From the NCBI RefSeq assembly GCF_001428685.1, contig NZ_LMIK01000006.1, positions 186,130 to 250,129 of the forward strand: a stretch of 64,000 bases of DNA, read 5' to 3'. Position numbers and translations under genes: made by a program. Below are positions 15,822-25,468 of this stretch, piece by piece. Position 1 is the stretch's first letter, and each line of letters begins with the position of its first letter. Below the pieces are notes generated by a model. That model was given only the letters and a program-made list of their open reading frames with translations, was not told the DNA's origin and ran no database searches. The DNA is from Lysobacter sp. Root76 (GTDB taxonomy: Bacteria > Pseudomonadota > Gammaproteobacteria > Xanthomonadales > Xanthomonadaceae).

Positions 15822-16412
15822 TTACGGTGCGACCGGCGGCTTGGGCTTGGCGATCGACTTGCGGGCGGTCTTGGTCGCGGCCTTCTTGGCGGCCGGCTTC
15901 TTGGCCGGGGCCTTCTTGGCGGCGCTGGCTTTCTTGGCCGGCGCGGGCTTGGCTGCGGCAGGCTTGGCGGCGGGCTTGCCGCCCTGACGGCGCAGTTCGG
16001 CGGTCAGGGTATCGACGCGCTGGCTGAGGCCGGCGAGGTCGTCGCGGCCCGGCACGCCGAGCTTGACCAGGGCGCGCTGCACGCGCTCTTCGAACACCTT
16101 CTCCAGACGGTCCCAGGTGTCGGCGGCGCGCTCGCGGGCGTGACCGACCTTGGACTCGACCACGTCGCGCAGGGCGTCGGCCTGGCCACCGGTGAACTTG
16201 CGTGCGGTCTGCTCCAGGTTCAGGCCTTCCTTGACCAGGCCTTCGAACAGCTTGGTGCCTTCGGCCTGGGCGCGGCCGAACGCGCCGACGCCGGCGAGCC
16301 AGATCTGCTGTGCGGATTCGCTCAGGGTCTTGGACAAGCGCTCGGCCTGCTCCTGGGCGCTGCCGGCCTTGCCGGCCGTGGTCTTCTTAGCGTTCTTCTT
16401 GAACTTGGCCAT
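15822..16412 (-). CDS. Phasin-family protein with AAKKP-rich tail (PhaF/PhaI-like)
   Basis: 196-residue protein. Residues about 20-140 are the phasin domain (QQIWLAGVGAFGRAQAEGTKLFEGLVKEG, then the amphipathic and coiled-coil part), and residues 145-196 are a Lys/Ala/Pro repeat tail (PAKK, AAKK units) like PhaF and AlgP. Phasins coat polyhydroxyalkanoate granules; the basic tail can bind DNA and help distribute granules at division. ATG 16412 follows GGAGGG; the longer frame to 16478 has no good ribosome site. Neighbour of a patatin-like phospholipase 90 bases upstream on the same strand. Confidence 0.88.
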   Translation of the reverse strand: MAKFKKNAKKTTAGKAGSAQEQAERLSKTLSESAQQIWLAGVGAFGRAQAEGTKLFEGLVKEGLNLEQTARKFTGGQADALRDVVESKVGHARERAADTWDRLEKVFEERVQRALVKLGVPGRDDLAGLSQRVDTLTAELRRQGGKPAAKPAAAKPAPAKKASAAKKAPAKKPAAKKAATKTARKSIAKPKPPVAP

Positions 16413-16499
16413 GTTGCCCTCCAAGCGGGCGTGGATTCGATGTGACTCCACGATGGGCGCGCTGTCTAGAGCTTTCACACCAGCGCGCGACGCGCCTGC

Positions 16500-17762
16500 T
16501 CAGCTTTGCCCGCGTTTGCGCGCACGCGGCGTGCGGCGGCGCGCGACCAGGTGGTCGACATCGTCCAGGGCGCGGCGCAGGCGCGCGGTGGTTTCGGTGT
16601 CGCGCGAGGGCGGCGCGATGCCGTCCAGGATCGAGCGGTTGGGGTCGGCCAGGACTTCCTCGCGCAGGCGGATGCCGTGCGCGGCCAGCACCGGGCGCAG
16701 CGCGTCGGCGCGCTGGCGCAGGTCGGCCAGGGTGTTGCGGTAGGCGATCTCGCTGATCCGCCGGCGCGCCGAGAAGCTGAAGGCGTTGGTGAAGAACAGC
16801 TCGCCGTCCTCGGCATTGGGCTCGAACACCAGCTGGTCGATGTTGGGGTATTGCTGGGCGTAGCGCGCCAGGCCGACCTGCATGCGCGACTGCAGCAGGG
16901 TGCGAAAGGTCTGCGACAGCACCGCCGGCAGCCCGCCCGCGGCCAGGCTGTTGTCCTCGGCCACCGGCGCGCCGCCGTGGTTGTGGTTGAACGGGACCAG
17001 CGGGTTGATGCCGATCAGCAGGTCGATGCCCTGTTCCAGCACCAGCGAGGCATGCATGGTCCGGCGCAGCGCGCCGTCGACGAAATGGCGGCCGCGGATG
17101 TTCACCGGCGGGTACAGGCCGGGCAGGGCGGCGCTGGCCTGGACCGCCTTGGAGATGGCGATGTCGTTCCAGTCGTCGCCGCCGAAACGCACCGCGTCGC
17201 CGCTGTCGATGTCGACCGCGACCACGTACAGGCGCGCGTCGAGTTCGCGGAAGTCGTTGCTGCGCCCGCGCCGGGTGAATACCTCGCGCAGGAAGCGCTC
17301 GACTTCGCCGTTGTCGAACAGGCCGTTCGGGATCAAGCCGCCGAAGCGGGTGATCAGGTCCGACCAGCGCGCCTCGCGCGGCGAGAACAGCAGCTCGCGC
17401 CACCACTGCGTGGCCAGGCGCGGGAAGCTCGCGGCGCGCTTCATGTATTCCAGGAACGCCGGCCGCATGAAGGTCTCGGGGCGGAACTGGACGTCGTCGC
17501 TGTCGCCGGTGATGAAGATCCGGCACATCTCGGTGGTGTCCATGCGGTTGGCTAGGCCGGCCGCCAGGAAGGCGCCGCTGCTGACGCCGACGTAGCAGTC
17601 CAGGCGGGTCAGATCGAGGCCTTCCAGGGCTTCGTCCATCGCGCGCAGGGCGCCGAGTTCGTACATGCCGCCGATCGGGCCGCCGCCGGCGATGGCCAGG
17701 CCGATCTTGGCCGGCGTGCCGGTGGTGCGCGCCCGTTGCCGGGCGGAGTGGAGTGACAGCAT
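16500..17762 (-). CDS. Patatin-like phospholipase
   Basis: 420-residue serine acyl hydrolase. The oxyanion glycine motif GGGPIGG is at residues 26-32, the nucleophile elbow GVSSG at 59-63 (Ser61), and the dyad Asp229 is in DGA (229-231). No signal peptide, so it is cytoplasmic, or a substrate of a system not visible here. Members release fatty acids from phospholipids or storage lipids; adjacency to the phasin gene allows a granule-linked depolymerase role, but that is speculation. I start at ATG 17762; the frame extends upstream to 17888 with an Arg-rich stretch that overlaps the divergent gene's start region. Confidence 0.88.
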   Translation of the reverse strand: MLSLHSARQRARTTGTPAKIGLAIAGGGPIGGMYELGALRAMDEALEGLDLTRLDCYVGVSSGAFLAAGLANRMDTTEMCRIFITGDSDDVQFRPETFMRPAFLEYMKRAASFPRLATQWWRELLFSPREARWSDLITRFGGLIPNGLFDNGEVERFLREVFTRRGRSNDFRELDARLYVVAVDIDSGDAVRFGGDDWNDIAISKAVQASAALPGLYPPVNIRGRHFVDGALRRTMHASLVLEQGIDLLIGINPLVPFNHNHGGAPVAEDNSLAAGGLPAVLSQTFRTLLQSRMQVGLARYAQQYPNIDQLVFEPNAEDGELFFTNAFSFSARRRISEIAYRNTLADLRQRADALRPVLAAHGIRLREEVLADPNRSILDGIAPPSRDTETTARLRRALDDVDHLVARRRTPRARKRGQS

Positions 17763-17886
17763 GAGGTGGGCGGCGACCGTGCGTAGGAGTATCCCCCCGA
17801 GTGTAGCCGACCGTGGCGGGCGCGCCAGACGCCGCGACTTTGGTCGTAGGCCGGGGCGGTTGCGGGCGCCGGCCGCGGCCGCGATC

Positions 17887-18618
17887 ATGCCCGCGATGTC
17901 CCGGACGACCGATCTTTCCGCCCGCCTGAGCGATCTGCTGGCGCGCCATCAGGCCCTGCACGACCCGAGCCGGGAGTCGCGCAACGGCTTGCGCTGGCTG
18001 CCGGAGCTGCGCAGCTGGCAGGCGTGGCGGCTGGAGGCCAGCTTCGACCGTTTCCTGAGCGACCCGCGCCGGCGCCCGGCGGCACAGTTCTTCCTCAGCG
18101 ACGTCTACAACGACCACGATTTCAGCCGCCGCGACGCCGACATCGCACGGGTGCTGCCGATGATGCAGCGGCTGCTGCCGTCGGCGCTGCTGGCCACCGT
18201 CGCCGACGCGATCGAGTTGGGCCTGCTGACCCACGCCTTCGACCTGCGCATGGCGCAACGTCTGCAGACCCTCGCGCCGCGGCGCCGGCGCCTGGACGCG
18301 GCCCTGTACGCGCAGGCCTACCGCGCCTGCGGCCTGCCGCGTCTGCGCGGGCACCAGATCGACCTGATCGCGCGGGTCGGCAACGGTCTGGGCCGGGCGG
18401 TGCGGATGCCGGGCGTGTCGACCCTGCTCAAACTCTCGCGCGGACCGGCCAAGGCGGCCGGGCTGGCCGAGTTGCAGGGCTTCCTGGAGCGGGGCTTCGC
18501 CGCCTTCGGCCAGCTCGGCGACGTGCGCGAGTTCATCGCCGAGATCGAAAGCGACGAGCGCGAAATCGCGCGCCGGTTGTTCGAGGGCGATCCGGATCCG
18601 TTTCCGGGCTTGGAGTAG
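17887..18618 (+). CDS. FFLEELY-motif-like conserved xanthomonad protein
   Basis: 243-residue cytoplasmic, mostly helical and Arg/Leu-rich protein of unknown function. Around residues 69-75 it has FFLSDVYNDHDFSRRD, the segment for which the xanthomonad FFLEELY-motif proteins are named. No catalytic signature seen. Starts possible at ATG 17887 or 17896; neither has a strong ribosome site. Divergent from the patatin gene, and followed by a REP cluster. Confidence 0.72.
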   Translation: MPAMSRTTDLSARLSDLLARHQALHDPSRESRNGLRWLPELRSWQAWRLEASFDRFLSDPRRRPAAQFFLSDVYNDHDFSRRDADIARVLPMMQRLLPSALLATVADAIELGLLTHAFDLRMAQRLQTLAPRRRRLDAALYAQAYRACGLPRLRGHQIDLIARVGNGLGRAVRMPGVSTLLKLSRGPAKAAGLAELQGFLERGFAAFGQLGDVREFIAEIESDEREIARRLFEGDPDPFPGLE

Positions 18619-18660
18619 GGCATCGGGTGTTGAACAGCGCGGCGGCTGCGCCGTGCTCCC

Positions 18661-18862
18661 TGTGGGAGCGGCGTGAGCCGCGATTCGACACCGCACGCAC
18701 TGCGCTACCCGCACGCTCCGGGGCAGGAGCGGCGTAAGCCGCGAGGCTCTACCGGGAAACTGCCGCCGAAGGTCGGAATTCGCGGTCGCGGCTCACGCCG
18801 CTCCTACCCGGAGCCTCACTCGATCGCGTCCGCTCCCTGTGGGAGCGGCGTAAGCCGCGATC
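18661..18862. repeat. Cluster of four REP elements
   Basis: Forward copies of GGAGCGGCGTRAGCCGCGA lie at 18661, about 18724 and 18838, and a reverse copy ending CTCCTACCC at about 18785-18809. They fill most of the 327-base gap between the FFLEELY-like gene and the PHA-granule gene. Flanking unique sequence holds no gene. Confidence 0.8.
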
Positions 18863-18945
18863 GGTCCCTGCGCGCAACCGCGGCGGTCAAGGCCTGCTTT
18901 AACAACGACGCCGGCCGCCGCAGCCTCGATTCCCGGACGCCCGCT

Positions 18946-19221
18946 TTACTTGAACCGCTCGTCCAGCACCCGCCGGATTTCGCTTTCGATCGGGCCCTTG
19001 AGCGCGCCCAGCAGGAAGCCCAGGCTGGCGGTCACGCGCAGCTGCTTGGGGCCGAGCGCGATCTTGCCGTCGACGCCGCTGCGGGCGAAGTTGAGGGTGT
19101 CGCCGGACCAGTCGTATTCGATGCCGAAGCGTTCGGCGAGCTTCTGCGCCACCTCTTCTACGGCCTTGCGGGCCTTGGCCGGCGTCAGCGAATGGTCGTG
19201 GCGGATATCGATGCTCGACAT
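18946..19221 (-). CDS. Polyhydroxyalkanoate-granule system family protein (PF09650-like)
   Basis: 91-residue protein beginning MSSIDIRHDHSLTPAKARKA. The N-terminal IRHDHSL...A...A.K.A....A pattern, the central YDWSGDTLNFARSGVDGKI and the C-terminal LKGPIESEIRRVLDE match the PHA_gran_rgn family, usually found beside phasin and PHA genes. ATG 19221 follows GGGAGGGAAA. Its exact role, granule regulation or attachment, is not established. Third PHA-type protein in this 9-kb region. Confidence 0.85.
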   Translation of the reverse strand: MSSIDIRHDHSLTPAKARKAVEEVAQKLAERFGIEYDWSGDTLNFARSGVDGKIALGPKQLRVTASLGFLLGALKGPIESEIRRVLDERFK

Positions 19222-19345
19222 AGAACGTTTCCCTCCCAGGTGACGGCTATTGTGCGGGCGCGGGCGGCCGCATCCAAGTGCGTGGCACGCGCGATGCGCA
19301 TGCCGGGCTGCGTGATTGGCACGCCGCGTGCTAGATTTCCGACGC

Positions 19346-20146
19346 GTGGAAGCCCTCAGACTGCGATACCCCAACCGTGAACATGCCGACCTGGCCCTGA
19401 GCCCGGGCGTGCATGCGATTGGCCGCGACGCCGACGGCCGCACCGCCCTGGTCGGCGACGGCGGCGAGGCGGTGGCGCAGGTCTGCGTCGACCGCCGCGG
19501 CGTCTGGCTGCAGGTGCGCGAGGGCGTGCGCGGCCTGCACGTGAACGGCCGCCCGGTGCGGCGCATGGCCATGCTGCGCGCCGGCGATGCGATCTTCCTC
19601 GACGGCGTCGAGCTGCTGCTGCTCGCCGGCGAACCGCTGCCGGCCCCGGCCGACTACGGTTTCGGCGAGGCCGCCGAGAGCCGTCTGGTGATCCGCGGCA
19701 TCGCCGGGCCGCACCACGGCCGCTGCTACCCGCTGGACCAGCCGCGCACCATCGGCCGCGCCGGCGAGTGCGACATCCGCATCGACGACGCATCTTTCGC
19801 CGAACGCCACGCGCGCCTGGAGGCGCACGCCGACGGCGTGGTCCTGCGCGACATGGGCTCGGTCGAGGGCAGCGTGGTCAACGGCCGGCCGGTGCGCAAC
19901 GCCTTGCTGCGGCCGGGCGACCAACTGGTGCTGGAATCGCAGCATCGCTTCGTGATCGAAGCCCCCAACCGCGGCGGCGGCAGCGAACCGGCGCCGCTCG
20001 CGCATCCGGCCGAATTCGAGACCGACGAACGCGCCCGCCCGGCCACGGCGCTGCCCTCGTCGGTGCGGCGCATGCCCTGGCTGTTGCTGGCGGCGGCGCT
20101 GCTGGCCGCCGCGCTCAGCCTGTTGCTGCTGTACGGCGCGAGCTGA
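19346..20146 (+). CDS. FHA-domain protein with C-terminal membrane anchor
   Basis: About 266 residues. Two forkhead-associated-like modules: a degenerate N-terminal one (about residues 5-85, with HAIGRDADG and HVNGRPV) and a canonical second one (about 95-185, with TIGRAGECDIRIDD, SFAERHARL and VNGRPV). FHA domains bind phosphothreonine peptides. The C-terminal 20 residues are a hydrophobic membrane helix, so the FHA part is probably cytoplasmic. I take the GTG at 19346 as start; TTG 19316 and GTG 19331 are alternatives and none has a good ribosome site. Its last 32 bases overlap the converging msrQ gene. Confidence 0.8.
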   Translation: MEALRLRYPNREHADLALSPGVHAIGRDADGRTALVGDGGEAVAQVCVDRRGVWLQVREGVRGLHVNGRPVRRMAMLRAGDAIFLDGVELLLLAGEPLPAPADYGFGEAAESRLVIRGIAGPHHGRCYPLDQPRTIGRAGECDIRIDDASFAERHARLEAHADGVVLRDMGSVEGSVVNGRPVRNALLRPGDQLVLESQHRFVIEAPNRGGGSEPAPLAHPAEFETDERARPATALPSSVRRMPWLLLAAALLAAALSLLLLYGAS

Positions 20147-20795
20147 GCGCGCGCAGCTTCTTCCAGACCCGCCAGCCCAGCAGCGCGGCCAGGATGCTCG
20201 CGTACAGCAGCGGTTCGCGGATGTCGGATTTCACCAGCCACCAGAAGTGCAGCACCGCGAGCGCGGCGATCGCATAGATCAGCTGATGCAGCCGGCCCCA
20301 GAGCCGGCCGAGCCGGCGCATCGCGGCCTGGGTCGAGGTCAGCGCCAGCGGCACCAGCAGCAGCCAGGCCAGGAAGCCGACGGTGATGTAGGGCCGCTTG
20401 AGGATCTCCTCGAAGATCTGGGTCCAGTAGCCGCGCAGGTCCAGCACCAGATAGGCGGTGAAGTGCAGGCAGGCGTAGAAGAACGCGTACAGGCCGAGCA
20501 GGCGGCGGAAGCGGATCAGCACCGCCTGGCCGCTGAGTTGGCGCAGCGGCGTGATCGCCAGGGTCAGCAGCAGCAGGCGCAGCGCCCACAGGCCCAGGCG
20601 GTGCTCGATCTCGGCCACCGGGTCGGCGCCCAGGCCGCCGCTGCCGGTCAGGAATTCGGCGCGGATCTGCCAGGCCAGGATCGCCGCCGGAGTCAGCGCC
20701 AGCAGATGGACCAGGGTCTTGGCCGCGATCATGCCCTTGGAAGGCGCGCGGCGCGGCGCCGGCCGTACTCGCGCGGCCGTGGTGCGGTCGTTCAT
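20115..20795 (-). CDS. msrQ: Heme-binding membrane subunit MsrQ
   Basis: 226-residue inner-membrane protein of the YedZ/MsrQ family, which carries heme and flavin and feeds quinone-derived electrons to periplasmic MsrP. About six membrane segments are visible; the heme-ligand histidines fit H at FYACLHFTAYL and HQLIYAIAALAVLHFWW. It begins 4 bases after msrP ends, so the two are one operon for repair of oxidised methionine in envelope proteins. Convergent overlap of 32 bases with the FHA gene. Confidence 0.93.
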   Translation of the reverse strand: MNDRTTAARVRPAPRRAPSKGMIAAKTLVHLLALTPAAILAWQIRAEFLTGSGGLGADPVAEIEHRLGLWALRLLLLTLAITPLRQLSGQAVLIRFRRLLGLYAFFYACLHFTAYLVLDLRGYWTQIFEEILKRPYITVGFLAWLLLVPLALTSTQAAMRRLGRLWGRLHQLIYAIAALAVLHFWWLVKSDIREPLLYASILAALLGWRVWKKLRALSSRRTAATG

Positions 20796-20799
20796 GCGC

Positions 20800-21768
20800 T
20801 CAGAACCACCGCTTGAGGTTCATGCCGGCGTACATCGACGCGACCTGGTCGGCGTAACCGTTGAACAGCCGGGTCGGGACGCGTTCGGCGAACAGTTTGC
20901 TGGCGGTGCCGGCGATGCGGCGCTCGCTCTTCTGGGTCCAGCGCGGGTGGTCGACATTGGGGTTCACGTTGGAGAAGAAACCATATTCGCTGGACTGGGC
21001 GTCGTTCCAGCTGGTGAACGGCATCGTCTCGACGAAGGTGATCGCGACGATCGACTTGATGCTCTTGAAGCCGTACTTCCACGGCACCACCAGGCGCAGC
21101 GGCGCGCCGTTCTGCTGCGGCAGCGGCTTGCCGTACAGGCCGGTCGCGAGCAGGGTCAGCGGGTGCATGGCCTCGTCGATGCGCAGGCCCTCGCGGTAAG
21201 GCCAGTCCAGCGCGGGGTAGGACAGCCCGGGCATCTGCTTGGGGTCGGCCAGGGTGGTGAAGGCCACGTACTTGGCCTTGGAAGTCGGCTCGAAGCGCTT
21301 GAGCACGTCGCCCAGCGGCACCCCCAGCCACGGAATCACCATCGACCAGCCTTCCACGCAGCGCAGGCGGTAGATGCGTTCCTGCGGCGTCAGGCCCTTG
21401 ACCAGATCGTCCAGCGACAGGCGGCCGGGCTTGGCGCAGGCGCCGCCGATCGCGACCGTCCAGGGCTTGGTGCGCAGGGTCTTGGGCGCCTTGCCCGGGT
21501 CGGCCTTGCCGGTGCCGAACTCGTAGAAGTTGTTGTAGCTGGTGATGTCTTCGTAGCGGGTCAGGGTTTCGTTGGTGCGGAAGCCCGAGGCGGCCTGGGC
21601 CGGGGTGATCGTGGTTTTCGGCGCGGGCGGCGGCTCGGCGTCGGCGCAGCCGGCCAGGCCCAGCGCGGGCGCGGCGGCGAATGCGGCCAGCAGGCGCCGG
21701 CGTTCGCGGTAGACGGCCTCGTCGGTGATCTCGCGGGCGGGAAGCGTGAAAGCGTCGCGCAATGACAT
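20800..21768 (-). CDS. msrP: Periplasmic methionine-sulfoxide reductase MsrP
   Basis: 322-residue molybdopterin enzyme that reduces methionine sulfoxide in periplasmic proteins. It has an N-terminal Tat-type leader ([10 protein letters not shown], then a hydrophobic stretch ending AGCA), the family [10 protein letters not shown] segment, and the molybdenum-ligand Cys137 in [10 protein letters not shown]. The ATG at 21768 follows AGGAG. First gene of the msrPQ operon. The 183-base gap to serC on the other strand is A+T-richer and must hold both promoters. Confidence 0.94.
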   Translation of the reverse strand: MSLRDAFTLPAREITDEAVYRERRRLLAAFAAAPALGLAGCADAEPPPAPKTTITPAQAASGFRTNETLTRYEDITSYNNFYEFGTGKADPGKAPKTLRTKPWTVAIGGACAKPGRLSLDDLVKGLTPQERIYRLRCVEGWSMVIPWLGVPLGDVLKRFEPTSKAKYVAFTTLADPKQMPGLSYPALDWPYREGLRIDEAMHPLTLLATGLYGKPLPQQNGAPLRLVVPWKYGFKSIKSIVAITFVETMPFTSWNDAQSSEYGFFSNVNPNVDHPRWTQKSERRIAGTASKLFAERVPTRLFNGYADQVASMYAGMNLKRWF

Positions 21769-21951
21769 GGGGGAACTCCTGCGGGGACGGGCACGGCGTG
21801 GGCACGCCGCGGGGTCGTCCAGTACATATACGGTGGGTTTATCACCATAGAGGCAGCCGGAGGGGCAAAAGTTGCGCAGGTAACCAAGGCGCGCGCAAGT
21901 GTTGCACTGCGGCATACTTGGGTTCCAACCCCCATCCCCACGGAGCACCCG

Positions 21952-23037
21952 ATGTCCCGCGCGTTCAACTTCAGTGCCGGTCCCGCGACCCTGCCCGAAA
22001 CCGTCCTGCAGCAGGCCCAGGCCGAGATGCTGGACTGGCATGGCGTCGGCGCCTCGATCGTCGAGCTGAGCCATCGCGGACCGGAGTTCCTGCAGGTCGC
22101 CCAGGAGGCCGAGGCCGACCTGCGCACGCTGATGTCGATCCCGGACGATTATGCGGTGCTGTTCCTGCAGGGCGGCGCGACCACCCAGCAGGCCCTGATC
22201 GCGCTGAACTTCGCCGCCCCGGGCCAGACCGTGGACTACGCCGTGACCGGCCACTGGGGCAAGACCGCGCTCAAGCAGGTCAAGCCCTACGTCAACGCCA
22301 AGGTCGTCGCCGACGGCGAAGCCGGCGGTTACCGCGACATCCCGGCGTATGCCGATTGGCAGCTGTCCAAGGACGCCGCCTTCGTCCACTACACCGCCAA
22401 CGAAACCATCCACGGCGTCGAGTTCCGCGACATCCCGCAGACCGGCGACGTGCCGCTGATCGGCGACTTCAGCTCCAGCATCGTCTCCGAGCCGCTGGAC
22501 GTGTCGAAGTTCGGCGTGATCTACGCCGGCGCGCAGAAGAACCTGGGCCCGGTCGGCGTGAGCGTGGTGATCGTGCGCCGCGACCTGCTCGAACGCGCCG
22601 GCCAGCCGCGCGCCGAGATCCTCGACTACCGCGCCCATGTCAAGGGCGAGTCCATGCTCAACACGCCGCCGACCTGGAACTGGTACCTGGCCGGGCTGGT
22701 GTTCAAGTGGATGATCGCCCAGGGCGGCGTGGCCGAATTCGCCCAGCGCAACGCGCGCAAGTCGGCGCTGCTGTATCAGACCATCGACGGCTCGGGTGGC
22801 TTCTATCGCAACGAGGTCGCGGTCGGTGCGCGTTCGCGCATGAACGTGCCGTTCTTCCTCAAGGACGAAGCGCTGGACAAGCCGTTCCTGAAGGAAGCCG
22901 AGGCCGCCGGGCTGATCTCGCTCAAGGGCCACCGCGCCCTGGGCGGCATGCGCGCGTCGATCTACAACGCGATGCCGGAAGAGGGCGTGCAGGCCCTGGC
23001 TTCGTTCATGCGCGATTTCCAGAAGAGGCACGGCTGA
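21952..23037 (+). CDS. serC: Phosphoserine aminotransferase
   Basis: 361-residue PLP enzyme converting 3-phosphohydroxypyruvate to phosphoserine (serine biosynthesis) and acting in pyridoxal phosphate synthesis. Starts with the family [11 protein letters not shown]; the PLP Lys196 is in [10 protein letters not shown]; the C-terminal [10 protein letters not shown] loop is present. First gene of a tight four-gene operon: pheA starts 2 bases after its stop. In many gammaproteobacteria gyrA lies directly upstream; here gyrA is 37 kb away. Confidence 0.97.
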   Translation: MSRAFNFSAGPATLPETVLQQAQAEMLDWHGVGASIVELSHRGPEFLQVAQEAEADLRTLMSIPDDYAVLFLQGGATTQQALIALNFAAPGQTVDYAVTGHWGKTALKQVKPYVNAKVVADGEAGGYRDIPAYADWQLSKDAAFVHYTANETIHGVEFRDIPQTGDVPLIGDFSSSIVSEPLDVSKFGVIYAGAQKNLGPVGVSVVIVRRDLLERAGQPRAEILDYRAHVKGESMLNTPPTWNWYLAGLVFKWMIAQGGVAEFAQRNARKSALLYQTIDGSGGFYRNEVAVGARSRMNVPFFLKDEALDKPFLKEAEAAGLISLKGHRALGGMRASIYNAMPEEGVQALASFMRDFQKRHG

Positions 23038-23039
23038 GC

Positions 23040-24260
23040 ATGGCCAAGCGTCCGAAAGCGCCGGCCAAGCCGGCGCCGAAGCCGGCCGCCGGGCGCAAGC
23101 CGGCGACCGCCCAGGCCGACAAGCCGGCCAAGGGCAAGGCCGTCCAGGCCAAGCCGCCGAGCGCTCCCGTGCCGGAAACCCCTGCGCTGGACCTGTCGAC
23201 CCTGCGCACGCGCATCGACGGCATCGACCAGCACATCCAGCAGCTGATCGCCGAGCGCGCCCAGTTCGCCAACCAGGTCGGCAAGGCCAAGGGCAAGCTC
23301 GCCGCGGCAGTGGATTACTACCGCCCGGAGCGCGAGGCCCAGGTGCTGCGCCGGGTGGTCGACCGCAACGACGGCCCGCTCAACGACGAAGTGCTGGTGC
23401 GGCTGTTCCGCGAAATCATGTCGGCCTGCCTGGCCCAGCAGGAACCGCTCAAGATCGGCTTCCTGGGTCCGGAAGGCACCCATTCGCAGCAGGCCGCGTT
23501 CAAGCACTTCGGCCATTCGATCCATGGCCTGCCGCTGGCCAGCATCGAGGAGGTGTTTCAGGAGGTCGAAGCCGGCAACGCCGATTTCGGCGTGGTCCCG
23601 GTCGAGAACTCGACCCAGGGCACGATCCAGTCGACCCTGGACATGTTCCTGACCTCGAAGCTGAAGATCTCCGGCGAAGTCGAGCTGCGCGTGCACCAGC
23701 ACCTGCTCTCGCGCAGCGGGCGGATCGAGGACATCGAGCGCGTCTACTCGCACCCGCAGTCGTTCGCCCAATGCAAGGCCTGGCTGCGCGAGTACCTGCC
23801 CAAGGCGGAGAAGATCGCGGTGTCGAGCAACGCCGAGGCCGCGCGTCGCGCACGCAACGCCGACGACGCCGCCGCGATCGCCGGCGCCAGCGCCGGCAAC
23901 GTCTATGGCCTGAAGAACGTCGCCGGCCCGATCGAGGACCGTCCCGACAACACCACCCGCTTCCTGGTGATCGGGCGCGAGCTGTTCACGCCCTCGGGCA
24001 ACGACCGCACCTCGCTGCTGATCTTCATCAAGGACCAGCCCGGCGCGCTCTACAACGTGCTGTCGCCGTTCGCCAAGCGCGGCCTGAGCATGAACCGGAT
24101 CGAGTCGCGTCCCGGCCACACCGGCCGCTGGCAGTACGCGTTCTTCGTCGACATCGGCGGCCACGTCCAGGAAGAGGCGATGCGCGATGCGCTGGAAGAA
24201 CTGCAGGAACTGGCCCACGAAGTGAAGGTGCTGGGTTCCTACCCGGTTGCGATCGCGTGA
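23040..24260 (+). CDS. pheA: Chorismate mutase / prephenate dehydratase (P-protein)
   Basis: 406-residue bifunctional enzyme of phenylalanine synthesis. Order: a Lys/Ala/Pro-rich N-terminal extension (1-48), AroQ-type chorismate mutase (about 50-130, [19 protein letters not shown]), prephenate dehydratase (about 137-315, [29 protein letters not shown]), and an ACT regulatory domain (about 325-400, [24 protein letters not shown]) for Phe feedback. The basic extension is not usual for PheA. Starts 2 bases after serC and ends in a GTGA overlap with hisC, so translation is coupled. Confidence 0.96.
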   Translation: MAKRPKAPAKPAPKPAAGRKPATAQADKPAKGKAVQAKPPSAPVPETPALDLSTLRTRIDGIDQHIQQLIAERAQFANQVGKAKGKLAAAVDYYRPEREAQVLRRVVDRNDGPLNDEVLVRLFREIMSACLAQQEPLKIGFLGPEGTHSQQAAFKHFGHSIHGLPLASIEEVFQEVEAGNADFGVVPVENSTQGTIQSTLDMFLTSKLKISGEVELRVHQHLLSRSGRIEDIERVYSHPQSFAQCKAWLREYLPKAEKIAVSSNAEAARRARNADDAAAIAGASAGNVYGLKNVAGPIEDRPDNTTRFLVIGRELFTPSGNDRTSLLIFIKDQPGALYNVLSPFAKRGLSMNRIESRPGHTGRWQYAFFVDIGGHVQEEAMRDALEELQELAHEVKVLGSYPVAIA

Positions 24261-25468
24261 GCGCGGCGCCGTCCATGCCGGCGGCGACGCCGGCCTTCGA
24301 TGAGGCGTGGTTCGCCGCGCGTGCGCAAGCCGGCGTGCAGCGCCTGCGCGCCTACGACCCGGGGCACGACCTGGTCGCGCTGAGGCGCAAGTTCGGCGCC
24401 GGGCATCTGGTCGAGCTGGGTTCCAACGAGAATCCTTACGGGTCCTCGCCGCGCGCGAAGGCAGCGGTGCTGGCCCAGCTGGATCAGCTGCATCGCTATC
24501 CCGATCCGCTCGGCGCCGATCTCAAGCGTGCGTTGGCGGCCAAGCACGGCGTCGCGACCGCGCAGATCCTGCTCGGCAACGGCTCGCACGAACTGCTGAT
24601 GCAGCTGGCGCAGGTGTTCGCCGGGCCGGGCGACGAGGTGGTGTTCTCGCGTTACGGTTTTGCGGTGTTCGCGCTGGCGACCCAGGCCGCCGGCGCGACC
24701 ATGCGCATTGTCGAGGCGTTGCCGCGCAGCGCGGCGATGCCGGCCGGGCACGACCTGGATGCGATCGCCGCGGCGATCGGTCCGCAGACGCGTCTGGTCT
24801 ATGTCGCCAATCCGAACAATCCGACCGGCACCTGGTTCGGTCGCGAGGCGCTACGGGCGTTCCTGGCCAAGGTGCCGAGCGAGACCATCGTGGTGATGGA
24901 CGAGGCTTATGCGGAAATGGCCGACGTACAAGGACGTACCAGTGCCGCGGGAGGCGGGATGCCGGGAGCGGCGGATGCGCCGGACTTTGCCAGCGCGGTC
25001 GAGCTGCTTGCGGCCTATCCCAACCTCGTCGTCACCCGCACCTTCAGCAAGGCCTACGGCCTGGCCGGTCTGCGCGTGGGCTATCTGCTCGCAGCGCCGG
25101 GACTGGTCGCGGTGATGGAGCGTCTGCGCGAAAGCTTCAACGTCAACGGCCCGGCCCTGGCCGCGTGCGAGGCCGCGCTCGGCGACGAGGCGCACCTGGC
25201 TTCGGCCTGCGCGCGCAACGCCGAGCAACGCGCCGCGCTGAGCGCCGCCTTGAGCGAGCGCGGCCTGCGCGTGTTCCCGTCGCAGACCAACTTCGTCTTG
25301 GTCGAATTCGGCGCCGACACCGCGCGCATCGAGGCCGCGCTGATCGCGCGCGGCGTGGTGCTGCGGCCGATGGGCGGCTACGGCCTGGGCGACTGCCTGC
25401 GCATCACCGTCGGCGACGCCGACGAGAACCGCCGGCTGCTGGCCGCGCTGGACGCGGTGCGCGCATGA
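24257..25468 (+). CDS. hisC: Histidinol-phosphate/aromatic aminotransferase
   Basis: Fold-type I PLP aminotransferase (403 residues from GTG 24257, 397 from ATG 24275). Conserved: LGSNENPYG, VANPNNPTG, DEAYAE, and the PLP Lys in TFSKAYGLAGLRVGY. The position between pheA and aroA, as for hisC2 of Pseudomonas, suggests transamination of aromatic precursors as well as histidinol phosphate. A Gly/Ala-rich stretch of some 18 residues (VQGRTSAAGGGMPGAADAP) sits between DEAYAEM and the next conserved block and looks like an inserted loop. GTG overlaps the pheA stop; its own stop overlaps the aroA ATG. Confidence 0.9.
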   Translation: MSAAPSMPAATPAFDEAWFAARAQAGVQRLRAYDPGHDLVALRRKFGAGHLVELGSNENPYGSSPRAKAAVLAQLDQLHRYPDPLGADLKRALAAKHGVATAQILLGNGSHELLMQLAQVFAGPGDEVVFSRYGFAVFALATQAAGATMRIVEALPRSAAMPAGHDLDAIAAAIGPQTRLVYVANPNNPTGTWFGREALRAFLAKVPSETIVVMDEAYAEMADVQGRTSAAGGGMPGAADAPDFASAVELLAAYPNLVVTRTFSKAYGLAGLRVGYLLAAPGLVAVMERLRESFNVNGPALAACEAALGDEAHLASACARNAEQRAALSAALSERGLRVFPSQTNFVLVEFGADTARIEAALIARGVVLRPMGGYGLGDCLRITVGDADENRRLLAALDAVRA

